Part shown: piece after piece, positions 13,201 to 25,041 of the stretch
Layout of the letters: each line of letters begins with the position of its first letter
Numbering within the stretch: position 1 is the first letter of the stretch
Notes under the pieces: model-generated
The model's input: only the letters and a program-made list of their open reading frames with translations
Database searches by the model: none
What the model was told of the DNA's origin: nothing
Source: Takifugu bimaculatus
Taxonomy: Eukaryota > Chordata > Actinopteri > Tetraodontiformes > Tetraodontidae
NCBI GenBank assembly: GCA_004026145.2
Contig: CP034993.1
Coordinates: 2,072,208 to 2,136,207, forward strand
Length of the DNA: 64,000 bases
Reading direction: 5' to 3'
Translations under genes and position numbers: made by a program

Positions 13201-15463
13201 TGGTTGCTGTGCCTCTGGGTGTCCATTATGAGACCGAAGAGAGTCTCCTTTTGCTCCTGCCCATCGATCTCCATCCGCCCCCGGAAGAACCAGTGACGGC
13301 TGTGTTCGCTGCAAACAGGGAACGGCAGAACCCGAACCCAATCAGAGATGGATACACAACTGTGCCACAAACCAGAGTCCTAATGCTCCTCACCTATTGG
13401 ACTGAGCCAGGTCGAAACACTCCACACTGGTGGGGTTCCTTTGAATCCTCTGGAACATCGATGTGTAGTAGTCCAAATCCCAGGAGTCAAAGGCCAAACC
13501 TGTGAGAAGGACAACACACAATGAGGCACCTCCACACACACTATGGATGGGAAAGCCACACACATGCTCAGAGACACAGCGGACATTACCAAAGTTCAAT
13601 AAATGACACACCAACATTTGCTTAGCTATATCTGTGGGGTCTTCATGCCAATTACCACTGAATACACATCAATAGGAAAACCAAACCTGACAGTTTTGTA
13701 ACCAATTTAAGGCCCCACAAATATAGAATGAACACACACACCAAACTAGTGTTTTTTCATTTCAAAAGCAGCACAAGTACAAAACCCGGTTGTTTACTTA
13801 ACACCATTGGCATCATTTGAACTTTCATTTTACCGTTAATGACGTCAATTAACTTCATCATCGCTGCATTCACATTTATTGCCCAAGACACATCGCTTTA
13901 AGGTTTAATCTACAAGAATTTGAGATACTTTAATTTATAAAAGTCATTAAGGGATTAAGGGAAGCAAAAGTAGAATCTGCCCTTGGGGGAAATTAACATA
14001 CTGTAATGTTGCAGAAAATAATGCAGAGGTCTGTTTTATTTATCACTTCAATTCCCCGGCTGAGCATGAACGGCCTACAAAGTACATGCCGGAGATATTC
14101 TCATCCACGCCTTCAGAATACGAATGAAGCTAGGAGCATAAACACGAGTGCAGCTTCTGTCGCGGTGTCAGAGAAAAACCATCAGATCGTTTCTGGATTT
14201 TTTAAAATGTGCTCTCACATGACTTCAGACACTAACGGCACACAAGCATGAACGCGTAAGATAATCAGCAGCACCACTGCTGTCCTGTGACTCTAACCGG
14301 CTAATGAACAGTGTCATGTGGCATGAATATGTGGAGCAGCAGACACGGTGTACTCACAAGAACCGCAGAACCCAGCAGAGGTAGGGAAGGAGAGAAAGGA
14401 GGGATGAAGGTTACAGCACATCAGGACACGAGAAAAGACTGTGGAGAGGAAAAGGAGGCAAGGAGGCAGCTTAGAAAGAGTCACAGACTCACCCAGGTCA
14501 TGATTGGCTCTCTCCAGAGCCGCACGGCCTTCAGCCAGAATGTCCACCTCAAACACCGGCTGTGGTTTCATCTCCACAGCGAAGGAGGTGATGGGGCGCT
14601 GATAGACGCATTCAGTCATGTTGTCATACAGGCATTCAATCAGCTCCTTAACATCACCGCCGAGGTCCTTCAGGCTCTCTCCGTTCTTAGGCTGCAAGGG
14701 AGAGAAATGGACAGATCACATCAGAAAAGAGCAGAAGGTGGGAACCAGTGCTGGAAAAAAAATCCCCCTCAGTACAGAACCTGAGTAAATCTACTCGGGT
14801 ACATTCGTCCCCGCCCTGCATGTGCAAACCTTGATCAGAAACCTGCGAGACAGTTCCACCCGGGTGATGTTGGCGAGGCCGGCGCTCTGGCAGATGGAGA
14901 CGGTGTTGGTGGACCAGGCAGTGGAGAAGTTCAACCTGGGGAGAAACGACACGAGGAAAACTTACTTTGTGAAGTAACGTGATATATTATGCTCCAGTAT
15001 GCAAATATGTTAGATAAAAGTCACAGGCAACAGGACAAATAGGACAAGTGCTGAGGCAGCGCCAGTTGTCAGACTGCCTGGGCGTAACGGTACCTGGGTC
15101 CGATCTCCACCAGCTTCTCCCCGCTGCCCTCTGTCAGCCTCGGCGTCTCGGACAGCGGCTCTTCCTGCAGCGGCGGGCGAAACAACCAGAGGAGAACGTC
15201 CTTCTGCTCTGCACTGAGACTGCTGCAGCCTGCAGGGGGGCAGTGGGACGGACGGAGAGACGACGTGGCAGGACAGACAGATGGTCGTGAGCTGCAGGTG
15301 GCGTGTCCGCCTCTTTCGAAACCTCTGGAGCGTCGTGCTCACCTGTCAGCTCCACGTTGTAGCACAGCTCAGTGGTGACTGACAGCTGCGGGTAGAGCTT
15401 GGCTGCCCTCTGTAAGGCTCTCCAGTCCACAACTTCATCACTGTAGAACCGCACTACAGCCAT
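7227..15463 (-). CDS. pfas: Phosphoribosylformylglycinamidine synthase (FGAR amidotransferase)
   Basis: Cytosolic enzyme of step 4 of de novo purine synthesis: FGAR + ATP + glutamine to FGAM. Twenty-seven coding exons join in phase to 1320 codons (human 1338 aa): 15343-15463, 15094-15229, 14830-14935, 14493-14691, 13394-13499, 13168-13308, 12956-13080, 12751-12879, 12539-12676, 12278-12406, 12115-12188, 11888-12044, 11475-11536, 11221-11382, 10906-11142, 10604-10834, 10328-10508, 10161-10244, 9762-9917, 9474-9593, 9242-9387, 8961-9168, 8690-8781, 8462-8576, 8225-8377, 7986-8126, 7227-7537. Landmarks: EHSRHWFFRG, TAETHNFPTG, GATTGTGGRIRDVQ, HDQGAGGNG, DGGKDSLSMAARVGTE, GHDVSDGGL; then the class I glutaminase domain with nucleophile near Cys1149 (LGVCNGCQ) and His1278/Glu1280 (MPHPER). 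All catalytic signatures are intact. Start ATG matches the family N-terminus and follows an acceptor by two bases. Two introns appear to use GC donors (see findings). Confidence 0.97.
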
Positions 15464-16265
15464 GACTGAGGGACAGACGGACCATAAATCCAGCGTAAAG
15501 ACCCACAGATCACAGATTTATTATAATCATCCAGAGATGACAAACCGCACGTTCCATTATTGATGATATTGATTAAACCCTGACTTGATAAGAGCATACT
15601 GTGAAGCAATGGGTCAATAAGGCAGAGGTCAGAGGTCAAGACTGGCTGAAAATGTGATGAGTAGGGACACGTGACGAGGTCGGTTTTTAGCTGATCGGAT
15701 CAGATCGATTTATATCATATCACAGGACACAGCAGCAAATCACAACATACTATTTAAAACAGTGAAGAGAGGGCAACATTGTGCACATTAAATAATTCTG
15801 GGATGCTATCAGGTCTTATCAGTCAAGTTGGATGAATTATATTAATGACTATCCTCCATTTTTGCAGGCTTTTTATTCATTGGTTAAACCCTCGCACCAC
15901 ATCAGGATGCAAACGACAGCAAAAGAAAAACACACAATCGTGCTACTGATCATGACAGTAATAATAGTAACTATTATATTGAGGTTGTTAATTATCTGCT
16001 GTCACCAATTCTTATTCAAAAGCACTTAAATGCATTATTGCGGCATTTAGTTGACAGTTTTATTCAACTTTAAAAACATTTCTGGATTTGATATCAAGCA
16101 ATTCAATATTCAGATTAAAAACATGTATGATGAATTGTATTCATCAGTATGAATTCAGCTACATTTGAATGCAACAGGATTCCTGGATTTGACTCCAAAG
16201 TGCAAACACACACTGAGGCCTCTGACAATGAGATTATTGATCTTGTGCTGGCAGCAGATCTCTGT

Positions 16266-16312
<47 letters not shown>

Positions 16313-16762
16313 CAAGGTCAGGAGCCTTCTGTTAGAAATACTCTTGATTAGTATCCCGACGGTCACAATATCAATATCTACAGATTCAGATTATCTACAG
16401 ATTAATAAAAGGGTTAAAGACACAAAACGGTGCGTTTTACAACTTCATCAAGTTGTAAAACTTAACTTCCATTCATTTGTACAGTCTAACTCAAATCAAA
16501 AGCAACATTTGCACTCAAGCCTTTAAGTTTTCGCCCTGAAATATAATAATGAAATAGTGATCACAACACGTTAAAAAGAAGCAACGCACGCATTGCAACA
16601 AAACCCACTGTTATATAGCTGTGACTGAAGCACACCAATAGGAATGCATCTTTTCTGACAGTAACTTTTATTCCACTGGGAATTTTAAGTTTGCAACGTT
16701 ACTTTTGCGGATGCTAAATGCTAACGGGTTAGCAGATGGCTAGCGAAGTTTATTCAACTTAC
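15464..16762 (-). other. pfas intron 1
   Basis: About 1.3 kb between the inferred non-coding exon and the first coding exon. It carries a long CA tract (16268-16309) and a CACGTGAC motif at 15668-15675, an E-box of the MYC/USF type. PFAS is a known MYC target in mammals, but a single E-box in an intron is weak evidence. No coding potential was seen. Confidence 0.55.
16268..16309. repeat. (CA)n microsatellite in pfas intron 1
   Basis: About 20 uninterrupted CA units. Confidence 0.95.
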
Positions 16763-16940
16763 GTGTAGCAATTTCAGTGGTTGTTCCAAAAGAAAACCTT
16801 GGGTGTCCCGTCAGTTCCGCAGTGATGCTGGAGAAACTTCTGTCCTTACTGGGTGAACTGGTGCGGTTAGAGTCAGACCAGCATGAGACCACCGGACTCA
16901 CATGGGAGACTGGCGACGCTCTGCGCATGCGCACAACCCA
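16763..16940 (-). promoter_or_regulatory. Probable non-coding first exon and promoter of pfas
   Basis: On the minus strand a good donor (CTACAC|GTAAGTTG, boundary at 16763) faces the acceptor two bases before the pfas start codon (CCCTCAG|TC-ATG, 15465). This implies a 5' UTR exon here and an intron 1 of about 1.3 kb. The transcription start is not visible; the right limit given is a guess. The stretch contains a short minus-strand open frame beginning at 16934 that would act as an upstream ORF if transcription starts above it. Confidence 0.6.
16922..16933. promoter_or_regulatory. Perfect palindromic NRF1 site (TGCGCATGCGCA)
   Basis: This 12-mer exactly matches the established NRF1 consensus YGCGCAYGCGCR and sits at the inferred pfas promoter. 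NRF1 sites are typical of CpG-type housekeeping promoters, which suits a purine-synthesis gene. Binding in this species is inferred, not shown. Confidence 0.7.
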
Positions 16941-19107
16941 ACCCTCTACAACTATAACGAGCCTCCATTTCCATTAAAACACCCCAGTACTGGACTGGGC
17001 AGTTGTTTAATTAATTTGTTTAATTTACAATTGTCTGATTTATTGTGCCAATGCTTCCGGCCAGCGCAGTTGTTTTAGTATTTACTGTAGATTTTGGGAA
17101 CTATGCTACTTTTTGACGCCACAGATCCAAGTGCAGTGGTTCCAATAAGATACACAGCTGTATTAAACACTAGTTCATTGAAAGATTGTTTTTTTAGAGA
17201 TTTGTTACAGGCTTTTTTGACACTAGCATATGCTAATTGTGTGGAATTTGAAAGTTTTGAACAAGTGTGAATGATAAATCGACTCACACCCACACATACC
17301 AGTCAAAAGTTGCAGTCTTAGATATATTTAATAAATTAAAGCCAAGGTACAAAAAAATGTACATTTCATTCCCTCCTCTCCTCTTCCTCCTACTACTTTT
17401 TTGATAAACTGTGACAAACATAGTTTTAGTTGTCCACCTCAGAATGAGAGCACAATACAAAGCAAGAATCAGTGTTGAATATCCAATAGTTCACATTTGA
17501 ACACAGACTGGAAGGCAGAACAGCTCCATTTACGGGGCAGACTCCTGTCCGCCAGATCGCACCTTTCTGCAGCGGCACATGTCCGTAACATCTGTCCCCA
17601 GGAGCCTGAACGTCCCCACGAAAACACCTACATGCTACATGTCTGCAGGCACCTCGGATAAGACAGAAGGATTAGACTGAGATAGAAATCATCAGAGACC
17701 ACAAAGTACATTTCAATGCTGAAGTGCTAATAAGCGTCAACAGGTCCTGTCGGTTAACTAAACGGTATTTTAGTAGTCCTCACGTCACTTCATCAAAAAA
17801 TGTCTCCGGTGCAACGGATGAGCGCGGAATGTCTGTCGATTCTTGCTGCCGCGAGAGATCAGAAGCATCGTCGCTGAATAATCCTTCGCCGTCCTCTCCG
17901 AAACAGCAGCCAGATGGATGAGACGACGCCCCCCCGCAGCCGTCTGAGAGGAGCTGCGGTGGGCGCGCGAGACGGATGAGACCTGCCTTTGCAGACAGGC
18001 GGGAGGGAGCGGGGGTTGGTGGTCGTATTAAGAAATAAATGGATTTAAAACATAAGAACAAGTTATGGTTGTGTACAGTAGGTCCAATGTAAGTGCACTG
18101 AACATATGGCCGAACGGGGATCTGTACACACACGCATCATACACACCGCTATGTACACACACCGCATACGCCCAGATACAAACGTGTTCAGCAATAACTG
18201 TCATTATGCACGTTTTTTTGCACGACTCGCGTGACCGAGCTGTCTGTTGTCACCACCGTTTATTCCATTACTGTCCTTTCCTCTCTAACTGCCTGCTACT
18301 CAAACCCTTCTGCCCTCACTAGAGGCAGTCCTCCATCACCAATGCATAAAAGCTGGGCCCGGTGACTCCCGGAGACCGCTGGGTGACTGGGTGAAGACTG
18401 TATGTACATGAGGTACAGAGTCAAACCGACCCTACTTCAGTTGAGTCCCCCTTGCTCATGATTTGGTTCCTCTGCTTATATCCTCCAAAAAGGCATATAA
18501 TAAACTCACAGAAATTTGGCAAATGCAGAATATCATTGGGGCACGAGGTGGAGTAAACTGTATTTATGTCTATTGTTCCTGCAGAATTCTCTCCCGTCAT
18601 TGGTCCTTTCCTCATCCCTTTAGCAGCAGCAGGACTGGCGACCCTCCCATTTCTATATGTGTATACATATACATTTAAATAACTCTTTTTGATTAATTTT
18701 CAAGTCGCTACATACAATACCACTACCATTCCATATGGATGCTAATCACCAGGTAACAGCCTAGGAACCACAGGAAAATCTAGAACAGCAGAACGAGACA
18801 GAGACAGGTGCCGCTGAGTGTGCCGGCATGCTCGGAGTGCTGCTCAAAGCGAAAGGGAAAGACTTTTGTATAAGATAAGAGAGCTTAAGAGAAACCACTT
18901 TTGGGAAAAAAAAAAGAAGAGCGTGTGTAAAGCCACCGGGGTGTTGGTGTTTGTCTATTGATCGGATGGCAGCTGTCAGCTGGTCTTGTCCTACGATGGG
19001 GTGGGATTTCATTACAATCATTTATCTTCACTGATGGGGGAGGATGTTGTTGTTGGACCATCCAGCTGTCTGGTGCCGAGGCTTTGGCTGGTGAGGGTTC
19101 CAGAGTC
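16941..19107 (-). other. pfas-ipo13 interval, mostly ipo13 3' UTR
   Basis: ipo13 (stop at 19108-19110) is upstream of pfas on the same strand. The interval holds no supported coding sequence. Minus-strand AATAAA signals are seen at 18258-18263 and 17039-17044; the second lies about 100 bases from the inferred pfas promoter, so a long ipo13 3' UTR of up to about 2 kb is plausible. Short reading frames here lack family features. Confidence 0.5.
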
Positions 19108-20213
19108 TCAGTATTCGGCGGCGTACTCTGTACCATGGAGCCCCCTGCACAGCAGTGTGAAGTCCTTCACGATTTCCTTCACTCTGCTCTTGTTCACTCG
19201 CTCTCTGCAAGACAGAGTTATAGACATTTTCACAACGCGCGTGGAAGGAATATACATTACTGTCACCGGCCTGGCGGCGATACCTTAGTATCTGTTGTGA
19301 GAAGTTGTTCTTCTGCTCTGTTGTGACCCGCGCTGAAGGGAACCCAGGAGGCTGCAGCGCCTCCTTCAGCCACACGCCAAGCAGAGCGAAACAGTGCTTG
19401 TTCAGGCTGAAAAGCACTTCTGCAAACTGGTCCATGAGGCTCCGCGGTGCCCCGCCCCCGATGCCCTAGCGGAGGCAGGATGGAGTCGACAGATTAGGAG
19501 GTTGGACCTGCTTGTAATGATGCATATCATGACAGCCTTCTGAATGCGAAACCAAAGCATTCCAGGCGCCCCCTGGTGGCCGGTTTCAGCAAAGGAACAA
19601 GATCCAGTTTTCTGCGCTTCTTTAGGAAAGACTGAAAACCTTCCTATATGTATTTCTAAGCTAATGCTAGTCAAGGATTCTGTTTTTGAACCGGTTGGTG
19701 AAACCTGACTGACAGCTAAGCTTCTGAACACAACACGAGTGGGAACTTGTCACTGTCATCCACATCCACGGTTCAGTTCACTGGCTTCACTTGGTACAAA
19801 GGCAGGAAAAGGAGATGCAGAATGGTTTATGTCAACCTGCTAAATGTGAGTTGCTCACCTCCAGGACAGCTTGGATCAACAGCTTGCCGTCCTCCTGAAC
19901 CACTCTGGCCAATGGAGGCACGTCTGAGCAGTGAGCCAACAGCTCAGTCTGAAGTAGAAACAAGTGTGGGCGCATTTAACCTCAAAAGACTCATTTAACT
20001 GGTAAAATGTCGGCATCTGTGCAGGTGTGTGCTTACAAAGAAAAAGCATGTTGACTTGACAGTTGGAGCCTCTGGAAATTTGAGTGAGAGAAGTCCTAAA
20101 AGTGGGAGAGTCAGAAAGGTAAATACAAGGCCGCAACGCTGCGTCAAACATTGACAGTCTGTTCTCTGCACCGACCGGATCACATTTCACAGGAACTGCA
20201 GCAAATTGCTGAA

Positions 20214-20251
<38 letters not shown>

Positions 20252-21488
20252 GGGGAGGGGGTGTGTCAGCAGTTTGCAGACTTACCACAGTGGTACACGG
20301 CTTTCACGTCAAGACTGTCTGACAAGAACAAATCGGGCTTCCGTTTGAGGGCCTAAGATGCAGATTGAAAACATTAAACAGGGCACGTGTCCGTCTGCCT
20401 GACCCAACTGGTTCTGTCTCACCACATTCGCCTGCATAAGCGCCTTCAAAATACTGCTATCAGCATTGCCCGCTCAGCCTGGCAGCCAGATCTGACCTCA
20501 GGTTCAACGGACTGAAATCAGATCTGCCTCCAGGCTAGAGCGCTCGCTCCCTAGGTCGAGGAAAACTAGGTGCGAACTCGTTCCGAGACCCTCCGCTGCA
20601 GAACTCAGTAGGTGTAGCAAACAAATTGCAAAAACTCAAACATTTGAAACTGAAGTAAAATTAAAGGCAATGACGTTTGTTTGTTTACTACTCGACAGAT
20701 TACTTTTCCTTGTTTTTGGTTGACCGGGCTGAATATGCAACCAAAGTGTGTAAGTAATTAATATGTGCAGATAAAGAGAAATACAACTCATCACATAATA
20801 ATGAACTCATTCAGGATGGAGGAGAGAGGGAGAAGGAGAGAGATGGAGGTCTCTATCCAAAGATAGAAAACAAAGGGAGGAGAATGAAGACTGAGGACAA
20901 AAAATATAGATATAAAACAGGAGAGCCATCAGCCAATTTATCTGAACGGATTAATATCAGTTGAATATTAATTCATTTTGGGCTTTGATTGGCTCTGGGC
21001 TGGAATGATTTCAGAGGAGGACGGAGGCTCAGAGACTAACCAGTCACCTGGGACCACCACACCTGATGCGGGGGCTGCTTCATCATCTCCCCTCAGCCCA
21101 AATCCCTCATTTGAGGCACCAAGTGCCCAGATCTTGACTTTATAAGTAAGCAAAACAAACAAACCCCAAGAGTTTTAACATTGCGACAACATCTTTAACT
21201 CAAGAGAAAGATATTACTTATCAACAAACCGCGGGGAGAGTTTTATGGATTTTGAACATAAAACAAGATGTTTTCCTTCCTCCACTGCGCTTAGACTCAG
21301 CTTAAAGTGAAACTCTAATTGAGGTCTACACTTTGTGTGACCAGGTGACTGTTAGAACCAAGTGTTTGAAGAGAAACAGGCGTCTCTTTTTCAAACATCC
21401 TCTCTCGTTTCATTGGCCCGCCCGGCCTACGTGATAGGACACCTTAGGGCCAAATAAGAAAGAACAGAAAGGTTGAGAAGGAGAGAGC

Positions 21489-21520
<32 letters not shown>

Positions 21521-24500
21521 AACCCAAAGTGAATGAAATAAGAAACCAAAAACACACCTGAGCTTGGAGTTGCATAAATGAATCAACAATATCAGGATGA
21601 TCCCTGGGTCCTAAAATATAATAAAGATGAAACTTAAGAAATCATAAGAGAATAAGAATAATATACAAACAGCAACTGAATAGATTCGACAGTCATGTGG
21701 AAATAAAATAGAACTCAAAAGTATTTCTTTGAAATAATTCACATGTGAGTAAGGAACGAAGGGGGAGAAGGGGGTGGGGGGGGGACATATGAAGCTTTGG
21801 CAGAGTCTTGGAAAAACAGACCAACCAAAAACAAACAGAAAAACGCAGGCAGAAGACAAAGACATGGGTCTGTTTGGAGAGATTAAAAAAAGGAAGAAGT
21901 AACTAGAGAAAAAGAAGAAACCTAAAGAAACAAAGGCGGGTTTGGAGTGGGAACCCAGGAGGCACCTCTGTTACTGTTACAGTCTGGAGCAAAGAGGGGG
22001 CACCAGATCTTAATGAACCCCAAGTCTCCCTCCTTCCCACGAGGCATCGCCGTGATCAAGGGGACCAGTGTGATAAAAGGACGAATAACGCGTTTCTTCT
22101 TGGGTGGGGCAGGGAGCAGTGCAGGGTTCATTCAGAGCGGCTCAACAATCCCCTCTGCTTCCCAGGAGAACCTACGGTGCGGCGCAGCCGTCAGTGGGAT
22201 AAGTAATACTCAGATCGGGGTAGGTTCTGGTACGCTACCTCCCACACGCTGGACACACACTACACACAAAGCACAGTTAAACAGGAACCCTCTAGAATGC
22301 TCTAGTTCTTAAAGAAGCTGCTGCTGCTGCTGGATGGACTCCAACAGCACACTTGTAATGAGAGAATGTCTAGTAAGCGCCCAGCTTTAACTGTTCCCAG
22401 ACTCCAAACATGCTTCCTTCTCTATAACCCCGCCCCCCCCGTTCAGTCCTCATATATACACACACACCACTGGTGAGAGAATACAAGACTTATTCAGAGG
22501 GCTGGAGGAGAGCACAACCTTAATCCAAGCGCTGCCTCGGCTGCAGCCATACGGAGGTGGCTAGTCGTGCTGCACGTCAGCCAACTGAATAAGCTAGTTG
22601 TCTCTGCACTGTGACTGTATCTGTTCTGATACCGTCTACACCTGCTCAGAACAAAACAAAACAAAAGAAAAAAAGAGCTCAGAGGCAGGACAGGCAGCCA
22701 AGAGTCAAAGCAAAAGGAGGGTGGAGGGACAACAGACAGGGAGAAGCAGCAGACAGGCTTGGTTGAAGAACCCCGAGATAAGAAAAGTGCGCACAATGTA
22801 TCTCAGTCATCTTATGAGGAGTTAAAAGTCTGACGTTTGAAATCTCAGGGTAATAGCAGTTGACCAAGTCTGACTTAAAATAACAAAAAACAGTGAAATA
22901 GTAAATAGTTTAAAAAATAACCAAACACTGGGAGATATCTTGAAGAGATGTGCACCCTGTCCTGTTTATGGCTGAGCGGCTTTGTTCTCTACAAATCAGC
23001 AGCCATCAGTTTTTAAGAGCGACACCTTCAGCACCTTCCTGTTTGTTTGCTTTTAAGAGCGTTCACTTCTTTAATTTTGGACCCCATCAAATGAGAAAAA
23101 AGCACAGACACATTTGATAGCGTTCCCTGCTGGACTCCCCCTACCTTGCTGGAAGATGGACAGCGTTACCGAGGTAACCAGTTCAAACAGGGCCTTGATG
23201 GGGGGGAAGTGCTCCGGCTCGATGGAGAAAATGTGCAGCATCTGAAATGGCAGGATGTCACATCAGGCCCGTTTGAGCGGAGGAAATGAGCTTCCGCATC
23301 AAACAGAAGGACGTCGTTGCAGAAACCCGATTAGAGACGTTATTATGGTTGGTTATTATCTAATTCCTCCCCAAACCTTAACCCAGTGGTTCCCAAACTG
23401 GGGGTCAAACTGCAGGGGGGGGCGTCAAAGAATTTCCTGCTATACACTCCAGAAAGTTTGTTAGTATTGCTATTTTTCAGCATAACAAACAATAAAAACT
23501 GTAAAATTGAAATGTGAAGCGGTATGTACATATTTTAGAAAGAAAACAACTTTATGTATTATTTAATTTATTAAAAACAAAGGAGGTGCGATTGATTCGG
23601 GGTGGGTGGGATCGGGTGCAGTGAGGGGTGGGGGGCTTACAATGTTCTTATATCATCAAAGGGGGGCTTGAGAAAAAAAGTTTGGGAACCACTGCCTTAA
23701 CCATTTTGAACTAAGGTTATTGTAATGCTTCATTAATGTAAATGCAGTTACCAATAAACACAACTGATAATTTCAGGACAACTGAGTGAGACTTTGGAAA
23801 ATTGTAGGTCTTCAGATAAAGATGTGAAATATGGAGGGGACAAAATCGTTTGTTCTTCCAGCATATTTTCCAGCGCGTACTTGTCTTGTGAGATCCAGAG
23901 CTGAGACCTGGGGAATTGTACTGTACATCTGCCCAAGCATCTCACTCAGCTGGGAAACCATGGGGGCAAAGTCGTGTGTCAGGGTCTTCACTGACTTCTC
24001 AAAGATGGCGCACACAGCCTGAGGGAGAACAAGCGGTCAGCTGTACAGCCATTCAACAACCTCTGAAGGTGCGCCATTTCTATTCATCAGTCTAAAATCA
24101 CGGGTTTGGTTGCACATGTCAGCGACTCACCTCTACAACCTGAGAGTCGTTGAGCCACTTACTGAGCAAGTTTTGTATGAGAGCAAAGACTTGCTGCAGA
24201 ACCACCACCACCTGAAAGCCGGAAAACCATTTGATTTAAACGAGAGGAACGCTTTAAAACAAGCAGCAGAATTGAATATTAGCATTGCCACGTGGCTACG
24301 TGCTGGCAGGAAAATCTCATTGTGGCTGAATAAAAAAAGCAGAAGCTTGTCCTTTGGTCCCTCAACAGCGGCCAAGATATTCTGCTGCGGGGGGAGCGGG
24401 GGAGGGGACTGAGGGGCTGGGACTGCTGAGAGCATCATGTGATTTGTGCTCAGTGGCTGGTGGCTCTCCACTCTGTAACTCGATTTATGCCCATCTCTGA

Positions 24501-25000
24501 TCACTGACCGGGTTTGGTCCTGGAGGCAGCGGCGCCGTTTTGACAGGTGGTGCTGAGCTGTCCGCTGAATCATCGTCCTGCTTGCTGATGTCCAGCGTAG
24601 TGAAGAGATTAGACAGCAGCCCCAAGATATGAATGATTGCCTAATTTATTGGATGGATTAGGCTGCAAAATTTAAAAAAAAGAATACTTTCCTTAATATT
24701 CACTGAAAATCTTCCGCATTTAAGTACAGCAAAACTGATGATGGGTTTAAGCACATGAAACTAAACAGTAAATGTGAACATGTTACAAGAATATTACTGA
24801 AAACAGTTCTGAGAATGGCAGAAATGATTGAACATAAAGATCTCCCCACTAGGTGCCACTATGCGTTTGACTTGAGGCACAAAACCTTTTTCCTAAGTCT
24901 GATGTAATGGTGCTATATCAGCCAGACAGGAACCAAAAGAGAGAGAGAAAGAAGAGAGAGACAGAGAGACAGAGAGAGAGAGAGAGGGAGAGAGAGAGAG

Positions 25001-25041
<41 letters not shown>

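Noticed and set aside
18958..19326. 122-codon plus-strand frame
   Set aside because: It is antisense to the last ipo13 exons and the 3' UTR.
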